Assembly: GCA_016200785.1 (NCBI GenBank) | Contig: JACQED010000166.1 | Span: forward strand, 1-12,605 | Direction of reading: 5' to 3' | From: Chloroflexota bacterium | GTDB lineage: Bacteria > Chloroflexota > Anaerolineae > Anaerolineales > JACQED01 | DNA: 12,605 bases | In this document: positions 5,699 through 11,838 of the stretch, one piece after another | How positions within the stretch are numbered: the first letter of the stretch is position 1 | How the letters are laid out: each line of letters opens with the position of its first letter | Position numbers and translations under genes: made by a program | Notes under the pieces: generated by a model | Told to the model about the DNA's origin: nothing | The model's input: the letters and a program-made list of their open reading frames with translations, nothing else | Databases searched by the model: none

Positions 5699-6845
5699 AA
5701 CCGGCGACTCTCACCCCTGGCCCTTTCCGGTCTCCGAACTGACGGCCGGCCTCCGCCGGTACGTCGGCGCGCCGAGCCTGCGCGTGAAGCGGCTGTGGGA
5801 AGAACCGCTGGTCAGGCGATCCGCGACCGGCGATCTGCGCGCGCTGGGCGTCGAAGTCGAAATCGAAGTCAAGCCTGAAGCAAAGGCAAAAACCAAATTC
5901 AAATCCCAGAGGCCAAAATCCAAAACCCACAAGGATGCTGAAAGTCGGACCGGGACTGCAACCGGGATAGAAACCCGAACGTTCAACTTCGTCGTAAAAG
6001 AGCCGGTCGGCACCACGCGCGCCGGACTGGCGGGAGTGGGACTGCGCGAGGTGGGAGTCTACCGGTCGCTGGCGCCGCAATTGCCTGTGCTGACGCCTCA
6101 ACTGATCGCTGCCGACTCGACCGGCGCCTGGCTGGTGATGGAGAATTTGCCGGCCAGCCGCGCGCCCAATGCCTGGACGGCGGATGATTATAAAGCCGCG
6201 ATCAAAGACCTGGCTCGCCTGCATGATTGTTTCTGGTCCCTACAAGAAGATCTGTCGATCTATCCGTGGATGGGCAGGCCGCTGACGACAGATTTCCAAA
6301 TTCACGTGGTGGCGGCGGCAGCCGCAGTTGAGAAGATAGTATTTCAGTCAGCGCCGGCGGTCATCGCCGGATCGGCTGAACGATTGGAGGCGTTGGCCCG
6401 CCTCATCGGCGAGGCCGAGCGCGTGGTCGCGCCCCTGCGCGCCGCGCCGCAGACATTGCTTCACGGCGACTACTGGCCGGGCAACATCAGCCTGCTGGCT
6501 GACGGCCGCCGAACGGTTCTCGACTGGCAGTTGATCGGCCTGGGGCCGGGTGTGCTTGACCTGCTGGTGTTCGTGAACCACAGCCGCTGGTGGTTCAGCG
6601 AATTGCCCGTCTCGCCCGCCGATCTGATCGCCGAATATCGCCGGACGATTGCCGTCAGCCCCGGCTGCTCGTGGCCGGATGTGGATTGGGACATTCTGTG
6701 GGATCACGCGCTGATGTGGCGTTTCACTCAGCAGTGGCTGGACCTGCTCGCCGCCATGCCGCCGGCGCTGGTCGAGGCCCGCGCCGTTTTGCTCGAAGAG
6801 GTGTGGCTCACGCCGGTGATGGAGGCAATTGAACGACGGCTTTAG
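5691..6845 (+). CDS. aminoglycoside phosphotransferase-family (APH/choline kinase-like) protein
   Basis: Predicted 384-aa cytosolic kinase-fold protein that would phosphorylate a small molecule; substrate not predictable. Visible motifs: candidate ATP-binding Lys103 in FVVKEP, a Glu (about 120) in LREVGVY, hinge-like LVMENLP, the catalytic loop HGDYWPGN (258-265, Asp260 and Asn265), and VLDWQ with the DFG-equivalent Asp278. These match the APH family better than protein kinases. ATG 5691 overlaps the ParB-like gene by 8 nt. Oddity: residues about 55-82, just before the ATP-lysine strand, are Lys-rich and low in complexity (KAKTKFK and similar) and are encoded by an AT-rich tandem-repeat tract quite unlike the surrounding GC-rich codons. 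Family members have a short loop there. No stop or frameshift interrupts the gene. It is the last gene of the overlapping trio and is followed by an inverted-repeat element. Confidence 0.8.
   Translation: MPETGDSHPWPFPVSELTAGLRRYVGAPSLRVKRLWEEPLVRRSATGDLRALGVEVEIEVKPEAKAKTKFKSQRPKSKTHKDAESRTGTATGIETRTFNFVVKEPVGTTRAGLAGVGLREVGVYRSLAPQLPVLTPQLIAADSTGAWLVMENLPASRAPNAWTADDYKAAIKDLARLHDCFWSLQEDLSIYPWMGRPLTTDFQIHVVAAAAAVEKIVFQSAPAVIAGSAERLEALARLIGEAERVVAPLRAAPQTLLHGDYWPGNISLLADGRRTVLDWQLIGLGPGVLDLLVFVNHSRWWFSELPVSPADLIAEYRRTIAVSPGCSWPDVDWDILWDHALMWRFTQQWLDLLAAMPPALVEARAVLLEEVWLTPVMEAIERRL
5853..5936 (+). repeat. AT-rich degenerate 7-nt tandem repeats inside the kinase-like gene
   Basis: From 5881 to 5936 the sequence falls into eight 7-nt units related to AAATCCA (for example AAATCCA at 5916-5922 and AAACCCA at 5923-5929). 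Upstream, 5850-5873 consists of 6-nt units like TCGAAG/TCGAAA. The tract is far richer in A than the flanking GC-rich gene and is read in-frame as a Lys-rich loop. Confidence 0.65.
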
Positions 6846-6850
6846 TTTTG

Positions 6851-6936
6851 AACCGCCAAGCCGCAGAGATCGCAAAGAAAAGGCGACGTGAGACTTCGCG
6901 CCCTTCGCGTCTTCGCGGTGAGATTTCGCGGCGGTT
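6851..6936 (+). repeat. intergenic inverted-repeat element (CTTCG type)
   Basis: An 86-nt element fills most of the gap between the kinase-like and LOG genes. Outer arms AACCGCC (6851-6857) and GGCGGTT (6930-6936) are perfect complements. Inside lies CTTCGCGTCTTCGCGGTGA (ending at 6921), which matches the core of the element at 10257-10302 apart from C/T transitions. It has no coding potential that I trust. It probably forms a cruciform or RNA hairpin and may also end transcription of the kinase-like gene. Confidence 0.6.
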
Positions 6937-6972
6937 TCAGACCGCGCTGTGAATATCAGACACGGGGTTTCC

Positions 6973-7533
6973 ATGTCAAGAGAGAAAATCATTTCGGTCT
7001 TTGGGGGATCGACGCCACGCGAGGGATCGCCGGCATACGCCGACGCACAGCGGCTGGGCGGATGGTTGGCCGAGGCCGGCTTCGCCGTCGCGACCGGCGG
7101 CTACACCGGCACGATGGAGGCGGCCAGTCGAGGCGCGGCCGAGGCGGGCGGGCACGTCATCGGCGTGACGTGCGCCCACCTCGAAAGGCATCTCGGCCGG
7201 TTAGGCGCCAACCGCTGGGTGAGTGAAGAGATCAAATACGAGACGATGCGCCAACGGCTGAATCATCTCGTCGAAAAATGCGACGCATCCATTGCCCTGC
7301 CCGGCGGCATCGGCACGCTCTCTGAAGTCGCGCTGACGTGGAGCCTTCTGCAAACGGGCGAAATCCTCCGCAAGCCGTTCGTCCTCGTCGGCGACGGTTG
7401 GCAGGCCGCGCTCACCACATTCTATCGCGGCGCGGACGGTTACGTGCCGGAGGCGGATTGGCAACTGCTCGAGTTTGCTCCAGACGTGCAGTCGGCGGCT
7501 CACAGGGTGACCCAGGCGCTCATGGAGAATTGA
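6973..7533 (+). CDS. LOG/SLOG-family protein (TIGR00725/TIGR00730-like Rossmann protein)
   Basis: Predicted 186-aa cytosolic Rossmann-fold protein of the family once called lysine decarboxylase-like. Motifs: VFGGSTPREGSPAY at the N-terminus, ATGGYTGTMEAASRGA (about 40-55) and PGGIGTLSE (110-118), the nucleotide-binding signature of the family. Characterised members are cytokinin-activating nucleotide 5'-monophosphate phosphoribohydrolases that cut the N-glycosidic bond of nucleoside monophosphates, but many bacterial members are uncharacterised; the Glu of GTLSE would be catalytic. ATG 6973 is preferred over GTG 6949 because the conserved strand starts there and GGGG lies 5 nt upstream. It is followed after only 3 nt by the ProRS gene, so the two are probably one transcript, although no shared pathway is obvious. 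Confidence 0.87.
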   Translation: MSREKIISVFGGSTPREGSPAYADAQRLGGWLAEAGFAVATGGYTGTMEAASRGAAEAGGHVIGVTCAHLERHLGRLGANRWVSEEIKYETMRQRLNHLVEKCDASIALPGGIGTLSEVALTWSLLQTGEILRKPFVLVGDGWQAALTTFYRGADGYVPEADWQLLEFAPDVQSAAHRVTQALMEN

Positions 7534-7536
7534 TTT

Positions 7537-8973
7537 ATGTCCGAACAAAAGCTCCCCTCCCGCACTGAAGACTTCTCCGAGTGGTACAACCAGCTCGTCC
7601 TGCGCGCGGAACTGGCCGATTACGCGCCGGTGCGCGGTTGCATGATCGTCCGCCCGTATGGCTGGTCGCTTTGGGAGAACATCCAGGGCGCGCTCGACCG
7701 GCGCTTCAAGGCCACCGGCCACGTAAACGCGGCTTTCCCGCTCTTCATTCCCAAATCATTTCTCGAAAGAGAGAAGGCGCACGTCGAGGGCTTCGCGCCG
7801 GAGTTGGCCGTGGTCACCATCGGCGGCGGCGAGACGCTGGAGGAGCCGCTGATCGTTCGCCCCACTTCGGAGACGATCATCGGGCACGCTTACGCGAAGT
7901 GGATCAAGTCCTATCGCGACCTGCCGGTGTTGATCAATTTGTGGAACAGCGTCGTGCGTTGGGAACTACGCACCAAGCTCTTCCTCCGCACGCTGGAGTT
8001 TTATTGGCAGGAAGGCCACTGTGCGCACGCCACGCATGAGGAGTCGCTGGAGGAGACGATGCGGATGCTCGAGATCTACCGCGACTTCGCCGAGAACGAC
8101 GCGGCGGTGCCGGTGATCGCCGGGCGCAAGAGCCAGAGCGAGAAGTTCGCCGGCGCGCTGAACTCGTACTCGATCGAGGCGATGATGGGCGACAGGAAAG
8201 CCTTGCAGGCAGGCACGTCGCACGACCTCGGCGACCACTTCGCCCGCGCCTTCGACATCCGCTATCTCGACAGGAACAACGAACAGCAGTTTTGCTGGAC
8301 GAACTCGTGGGGCCTCTCGACGCGCTTCATCGGCGCAATCATCATGGTGCACGGCGACGAGCAGGGCCTCGTCCTGCCGCCCAAACTCGCGCCGCACCAG
8401 ATCGTGATCGTGCCGATCTACAAGAACGACGGCGAGCGGAGCGAGGTGATGCCGGTGGTCGAGAAAGTCCGGGCGACGCTGGGTGACGCCGGCTTCCGCC
8501 TGAAAGTGGACGACCGCGACATGACGCCGGGGGCGAAGTATTACGACTGGGAAATGCGCGGCGTGCCCCTGCGTATCGAGATCGGGCCGAAGGATGTTGC
8601 CAAGGGGACGGTCGCGTTGGCACGGCGAGACAAGCCCGGCAAAGAGGGCAAGTCGTTCGTCTCGCAGGAGAGCCTCACCGGCGCCGTCGCCGAGACCCTG
8701 CAAGATATTCACGCCTCGCTGTTCGACCGCGCGCTGGCCCACCGGGAAGCCAACACGCACGATCCGAAAAACTACGACGAGTTCAAGCAAGTCGTCGAGA
8801 ACGGTTTCGCTTTCTCGTGGTGGTGCGGCAGAGCCGAGTGCGAGGCGGAGATCAAGGAGGAGACGAAGGCCACCAATCGCTGTGTCCCGCTGAATCAGCC
8901 CGGCGGGGAGGGGCAGTGCATTCACTGCGGGCAGACGACGAAGGAGAAGGCGATTTTCGGGAAGGCGTATTAG
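7537..8973 (+). CDS. proS: prolyl-tRNA synthetase, archaeal/eukaryal type
   Basis: Predicted 478-aa cytosolic class II aminoacyl-tRNA synthetase charging tRNA-Pro. Class II motifs are visible: RPTSETII near 105, motif 2 WELRTKLFLRTLEFYWQEGH, the TSHDLGDHF proline-pocket segment, and motif 3 GLSTRFIGAIIMVHGD. The anticodon-binding domain follows (HQIVIVPIYK). The C-terminal domain carries four Cys (WWCGRAEC, NRC, and CIHCG) that look like a zinc site and ends in AY. It lacks the large editing insertion of the typical bacterial ProRS and is about 480 aa, so it is the short archaeal/eukaryal-like form, which also occurs in some bacteria including Chloroflexota and Deinococcota. ATG 7537 has GGAG at 7524-7527. 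The stop of the LOG gene lies 3 nt upstream. Confidence 0.96.
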   Translation: MSEQKLPSRTEDFSEWYNQLVLRAELADYAPVRGCMIVRPYGWSLWENIQGALDRRFKATGHVNAAFPLFIPKSFLEREKAHVEGFAPELAVVTIGGGETLEEPLIVRPTSETIIGHAYAKWIKSYRDLPVLINLWNSVVRWELRTKLFLRTLEFYWQEGHCAHATHEESLEETMRMLEIYRDFAENDAAVPVIAGRKSQSEKFAGALNSYSIEAMMGDRKALQAGTSHDLGDHFARAFDIRYLDRNNEQQFCWTNSWGLSTRFIGAIIMVHGDEQGLVLPPKLAPHQIVIVPIYKNDGERSEVMPVVEKVRATLGDAGFRLKVDDRDMTPGAKYYDWEMRGVPLRIEIGPKDVAKGTVALARRDKPGKEGKSFVSQESLTGAVAETLQDIHASLFDRALAHREANTHDPKNYDEFKQVVENGFAFSWWCGRAECEAEIKEETKATNRCVPLNQPGGEGQCIHCGQTTKEKAIFGKAY

Positions 8974-9023
8974 CGGCTGGACGGCACGAGGTATTCTCTC
9001 AACGCGAAGGGCGTCAAGAAAAA

Positions 9024-9206
9024 GTGTTGTCCTTCATTCTCACGATACTCGGATACCTATTCGTGGTCGGCGGGCCGGTGATGCTGGTGTGGATCGCGGA
9101 TGCAACGGATGCGCCGTTCGCTCTGTTGATGGTGGGCGATTTCGCGTGGCTGGCCGGGGCGGTGGCTTTTCTGACGTGGCGCTTCCGGCAAAGGCGGGTG
9201 GATTGA
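9024..9206 (+). CDS. small two-helix membrane protein of unknown function
   Basis: Predicted 60-aa protein with two hydrophobic helices: about residues 2-25 (LSFILTILGYLFVVGG, then MLVWIA) and 30-50 (LLMVGDFAWLAGAVAFLTW), ending in a basic tail RFRQRRVD. The positive-inside rule would put the C-terminus in the cytoplasm. GTG 9024 (or TTG 9027) is chosen because hydrophobic sequence starts there; the frame is open further upstream, but only inside the proS gene. A weak GAAGG lies about 12 nt before. I do not recognise the family. It follows proS by 50 nt with no evident terminator. Confidence 0.5.
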   Translation: MLSFILTILGYLFVVGGPVMLVWIADATDAPFALLMVGDFAWLAGAVAFLTWRFRQRRVD

Positions 9207-9298
9207 ATGGATCAGGCCGACGGAGTATCACCGCTCCGGAAACGGCCCGGCGGGGAATGGAATGACAGAATTCACTGAAATCAAGGAAATAAGTCAAG

Positions 9299-9327
9299 TT
9301 GGCACATTTCGAGGATTGAACTATACT
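9299..9327 (+). promoter_or_regulatory. sigma-70-like promoter of the RRM gene
   Basis: TTGGCA at 9299-9304 (5 of 6) and TATACT at 9322-9327 (5 of 6) are separated by exactly 17 bp. Transcription would start near 9334, giving an 85-nt 5' leader before ATG 9420, with a strong ribosome-binding site AGGAGGAGG (9402-9410). Confidence 0.7.
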
Positions 9328-9419
9328 CAGCCTCAGGTCAGCGCAACGTCGCACGGCGCTGGCCTTATTTATGCCGCTTCAATTTGTGGTCCGTTCCCCG
9401 TAGGAGGAGGAAACAAAAA

Positions 9420-9752
9420 ATGAACATATACGTTGGGAATCTGTCCCGCGAGACGACAGAGTCCGAATTGCGCACCGCCTTCGAAGCCTTCGGCCAGGTG
9501 ACCTCGGCGGCGATCATCAAGGACAAGTACAGCGGCGAGTCCCGAGGCTTCGGCTTCGTGGAGATGCCCAACCGGCCAGAAGCGCAAGCGGCCATCACCG
9601 GTCTGAATGGCAAACCGCTCGGCGGCCGAACGCTCACCGTGAACGAGGCCAAACCGCGCGAGGAGCGGCCTCGCGGCGGCGGCGATCGCGATCGGCGCGG
9701 GAGTGGTCCCCGGCGTGGCGGCCCGGGCGGCGGCAGTCGTCGCCCCTACTGA
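9420..9752 (+). CDS. RRM-domain RNA-binding protein with RGG-like tail
   Basis: Predicted 110-aa single-stranded RNA-binding protein, like the Rbp proteins of cyanobacteria and similar small bacterial RRM proteins often linked to cold or stress responses. RNP2 is IYVGNL (3-8) and RNP1 is RGFGFVEM (42-49); both carry the aromatic residues that stack on RNA. The RRM covers about residues 1-80, with the final strand GRTLTVNEAKP. The tail is rich in Gly and Arg (RGGG, RRGGPGGG), as in RGG RNA-binding tails. ATG 9420 follows AGGAGGAGG by 9 nt; an in-frame ATG upstream at 9384 would put the ribosome-binding site inside the gene and is rejected. It has its own promoter and a strong hairpin downstream, so it is monocistronic. 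Confidence 0.94.
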   Translation: MNIYVGNLSRETTESELRTAFEAFGQVTSAAIIKDKYSGESRGFGFVEMPNRPEAQAAITGLNGKPLGGRTLTVNEAKPREERPRGGGDRDRRGSGPRRGGPGGGSRRPY

Positions 9753-9803
9753 GCCTCTCACCTGACGTCCTTTTTTCGCCGGCAAAGTGGCGCAGATACC
9801 GTG

Positions 9804-9848
9804 CAGTCACAGGCCGAGCGGCAATCTGCCTCGCTCGGCCTGTGACTG
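9804..9848 (+). terminator. 17-bp perfect hairpin after the RRM gene
   Basis: CAGTCACAGGCCGAGCG (9804-9820) is the exact reverse complement of 9832-9848, with an 11-nt loop. GTTTGTCC follows, so the T-run is short. A separate T6 run lies at 9771-9776 without a matching stem. The position, 51 nt after the RRM stop, favours a transcription terminator, perhaps working in both directions. Confidence 0.65.
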
Positions 9849-10238
9849 TTTGTCCCCGCTCCATTCCCACCGGCGCCGTCGGCGTGCCTTCCATCTTCAA
9901 CGAAACCACCGGCAACTTTCAAGCGGTAACGGCGCAGCGGCAGCCGACTTATCGCGTCGCCCGACCGAAGACGATGGCCGCCCTGGCGAAGTATCTGACC
10001 GACGAACCGATCCTCGCGCTCAACCCCGACCCGCGCCGCGTGGATGACATTGTCACCATCCACGCTGGTCTTTGGTAAAATTGGGGCAGGTGAGGAACTC
10101 GTCATCCATTCGCACGTGCCGGAAAACGGCATCATCTTCGGCGACGGCATCGAGGCCGGCTACTTCGCCTGCAACTCCGGCGCGATTGCAAGAGTAGGGC
10201 TGGCCGAGAGGCAAGCCAATCTCATCATCCGCTCCTGA
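9842..10238 (+). pseudogene. frameshifted, 5'-incomplete remnant of an unrecognised gene
   Basis: Two adjacent open frames read as one protein if a shift is placed near 10065-10075. The first contains PTGAVGVPSIFNETTGNF, then LNPDPRRVDDIVTIHAG, and stops at TAA 10076-10078. The second continues FGKIGAGEELVIHSHVPENG, then GDGIEAGYF, NSGAIARVGLAERQANLI, and stops at TGA 10236-10238. Both halves have protein-like composition and the junction is smooth, so a decayed or mis-assembled gene is more likely than chance. No start with a ribosome-binding site is seen; the only near candidate, GTG 9842, is inside the right arm of the hairpin. I do not recognise the family. The two frames could also be one live gene with a sequencing indel and a missing front. 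Confidence 0.5.
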
Positions 10239-10256
10239 ACACTCGCCGTCCACATT

Positions 10257-10302
10257 ACCACAAAGGCACGAAAATACGAAAGAAACTTTGTGTCTTCGTG
10301 GT
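10257..10302 (+). repeat. intergenic inverted-repeat element (CTTCG type), second copy
   Basis: ACCACAAAGGCAC (10257-10269) pairs with GTGTCTTCGTGGT (10290-10302) with two G-U type mismatches. The right half, CTTTGTGTCTTCGTGGTGA, equals the core of the element near 6903-6921 except for C/T transitions. It lies directly before the GNAT gene, and the GAAAGG just past its right arm (10303-10308) may be that gene's ribosome-binding site. Confidence 0.6.
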
Positions 10303-10319
10303 GAAAGGCTTGTGATTTC

Positions 10320-10916
10320 ATGATGGATATCCACCCCGTTACGCTCGAAGGCCGCCACGTCCGCCTCGAACCGCTCGCCGAGCGCCACGCCACCGACCTG
10401 TCCGCCCCCGGCCGCGATGCGGAAATCTTCCCGTACATGCCCTACGGGCCATTCGAGTCGGACGAGGAAATCCGGGAATGGATTCGGCAGACTCTGGCCA
10501 AAGCCGCCAAAGGCGACGAAGTCCCGTTCGCAATCTATCACCTCGCCTCGCGCCGCGCCATCGGCAGCACGCGCTACATGGCAATTGACCGGCCCAATCA
10601 CGTCCTCGAAATCGGGAACACGTGGCTCAGCCGCGACTTCTGGCGGACGTCCGTGAACACCGAATGCAAATTCCTCCTCCTCAGCCACGCCTTTGAATCC
10701 CTTGACGCGCTCCGCGTGCAACTCAAGACCGATTTGAGAAACGTGCGCTCCCAAAACGCCATTGCCCGCCTCGGCGCGGTGCGCGAAGGGATTCTGAGAA
10801 AACAGATCATCGCCAAAGGCGGCTACCACCGCGACACCGTCATGTTCAGCATCATAGACGCCGAATGGCCGGCGGTGAAGGCGAATCTGGAAAACAAGAT
10901 GAGCGAGGAAAAGTAA
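10320..10916 (+). CDS. GNAT-family N-acetyltransferase (RimJ/RimL-like)
   Basis: Predicted 198-aa cytosolic acetyl-CoA-dependent acetyltransferase of the Acetyltransf_3 subgroup. It begins with the typical VTLEGRHVRLEPL strand and includes AIYHLASRRAIGSTRYM, the WLSRDFWRTSVNTECKFLLL segment (family position of the acetyl-CoA binding helix), DLRNVRSQNAIARLGAVREGILR, and a GGYHRDTVMFSIID end. These features match RimJ/RimL-like proteins that acetylate protein N-termini or small molecules; the substrate is unknown. ATG 10320 or the adjoining ATG 10323 could start it. The stop TAA abuts the next ATG (TAAATG), so it is probably co-translated with the amidinohydrolase. Confidence 0.92.
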   Translation: MMDIHPVTLEGRHVRLEPLAERHATDLSAPGRDAEIFPYMPYGPFESDEEIREWIRQTLAKAAKGDEVPFAIYHLASRRAIGSTRYMAIDRPNHVLEIGNTWLSRDFWRTSVNTECKFLLLSHAFESLDALRVQLKTDLRNVRSQNAIARLGAVREGILRKQIIAKGGYHRDTVMFSIIDAEWPAVKANLENKMSEEK

Positions 10917-11795
10917 ATGAGCGCCTTCGGCGGTCACTCGATGGTGGCTCCTCTGCGGCGCGTGATCGTCAAGCGCCCCGAGGCAGCCTTCCGCGATCAG
11001 GCTCGCATCGAGGCCGAGTGGCAAGCGTTGAATTACCTGGCCCCGCCCGATTTTGGACGGGCCGCCGGGGAGCACACGCGCTTCGTCGAAATGCTTGAAG
11101 AGGGTGGGGCGGAGGTGCTGTATCTGCCGCCCGACGACCGCACCGGCCTCGACTCGATCTACACTCACGACCCGGCGCTGATCACCGAGCGCGGCGTGGT
11201 GTTGCTGCGGATGGGCAAGCCCGCGCGGCGCGGCGAGCCGGACGCGATGGGTGACGCGCTTCGCGCGTGGGGCGTACCCATCCTCGGTCAATTGAGCGGC
11301 GACGCCACAGCGGAGGGCGGCGATCTCGTCTGGCTCGATGGACATACCCTGCTCGCCGGGCGCACCTATCGAACGAACGACGCTGGGGTGACGCAATTGC
11401 GCGGACTGCTCTCTCCGCTTGGCGTGACCGTTCACGAATTCCCTCTGCCCCACTGGAACGGTCCCGGCGATGTTCTGCACTTAATGTCGGTCATCAGCCT
11501 CATCGCTGACGATCTCGCCGTCGTCTATCCCCGCTTGATGCCGGTCACGCTGATCGAAATGCTGAGCGAGCACGGCGTCAGAACGGTCATCGTCCCCGAC
11601 GAGGAATACGCTACGCTGGCCTGCAACGTGCTCGCCCTCGCTCCCCGACGGGTGATGATCAAGCAGGGCAATCGCGAAACCGTGCGCGGCTTGCGCGCCG
11701 CCGGCTGTGAAGTCTGGGAGTTTTCCGGCGAAGAGATCGGTTTCAAAGGCAGCGGCGGCCCGACATGCCTCACGCGGCCACTTTGGCGCGGCTAA
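10917..11795 (+). CDS. DDAH/arginine deiminase-family amidinohydrolase
   Basis: Predicted 292-aa cytosolic enzyme of the guanidino-group-modifying superfamily, which includes dimethylarginine dimethylaminohydrolase, arginine deiminase and amidinotransferases. The likely catalytic set is present: Asp85 in YTHDPA, Glu133-GGD136, His188 in GDVLHLMSV and the nucleophile Cys284 in GGPTCLTRPL close to the C-terminus. The size fits DDAH (about 255-290 aa) better than arginine deiminase (about 400). It would release an amine from a substituted arginine to give citrulline, but the exact substrate is uncertain. ATG 10917 directly follows the upstream stop, with GAGGAA at 10905-10910 as ribosome-binding site. 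No arginine-pathway neighbours are seen. Confidence 0.88.
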   Translation: MSAFGGHSMVAPLRRVIVKRPEAAFRDQARIEAEWQALNYLAPPDFGRAAGEHTRFVEMLEEGGAEVLYLPPDDRTGLDSIYTHDPALITERGVVLLRMGKPARRGEPDAMGDALRAWGVPILGQLSGDATAEGGDLVWLDGHTLLAGRTYRTNDAGVTQLRGLLSPLGVTVHEFPLPHWNGPGDVLHLMSVISLIADDLAVVYPRLMPVTLIEMLSEHGVRTVIVPDEEYATLACNVLALAPRRVMIKQGNRETVRGLRAAGCEVWEFSGEEIGFKGSGGPTCLTRPLWRG

Positions 11796-11803
11796 ATCCA
11801 TCG

Positions 11804-11832
11804 TTCATTGTCTCATTGTTCATTGGTCATTG
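11804..11832 (+). repeat. CATTG tandem repeat tract
   Basis: Four units ending CATTG finish at 11810, 11818, 11825 and 11832, spaced 8, 7 and 7 nt. It is a third sequence type of short, roughly 7-nt repeat in this window, placed in the 43-nt gap between the amidinohydrolase stop and the AlkD-like gene start. Confidence 0.6.
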
Positions 11833-11838
11833 ATTCCC

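Noticed and set aside
9804..9848. Mobile-element terminal inverted repeat or MITE
   Set aside because: The arms are separated by only 11 nt, no target-site duplication is visible, and the position after the RRM gene is explained by a terminator.
10050..10081. Promoter TTGTCA / TAAAAT in the gene remnant
   Set aside because: The spacer is 20 bp, too long for a normal sigma-70 site, and it lies within sequence that reads as protein.
9842..10238. Remnant as part of an NAD kinase
   Set aside because: The GDGIEA and NSG segments recall a kinase C-terminus only loosely, and no GGDG or NE motif is present, so no family was assigned.
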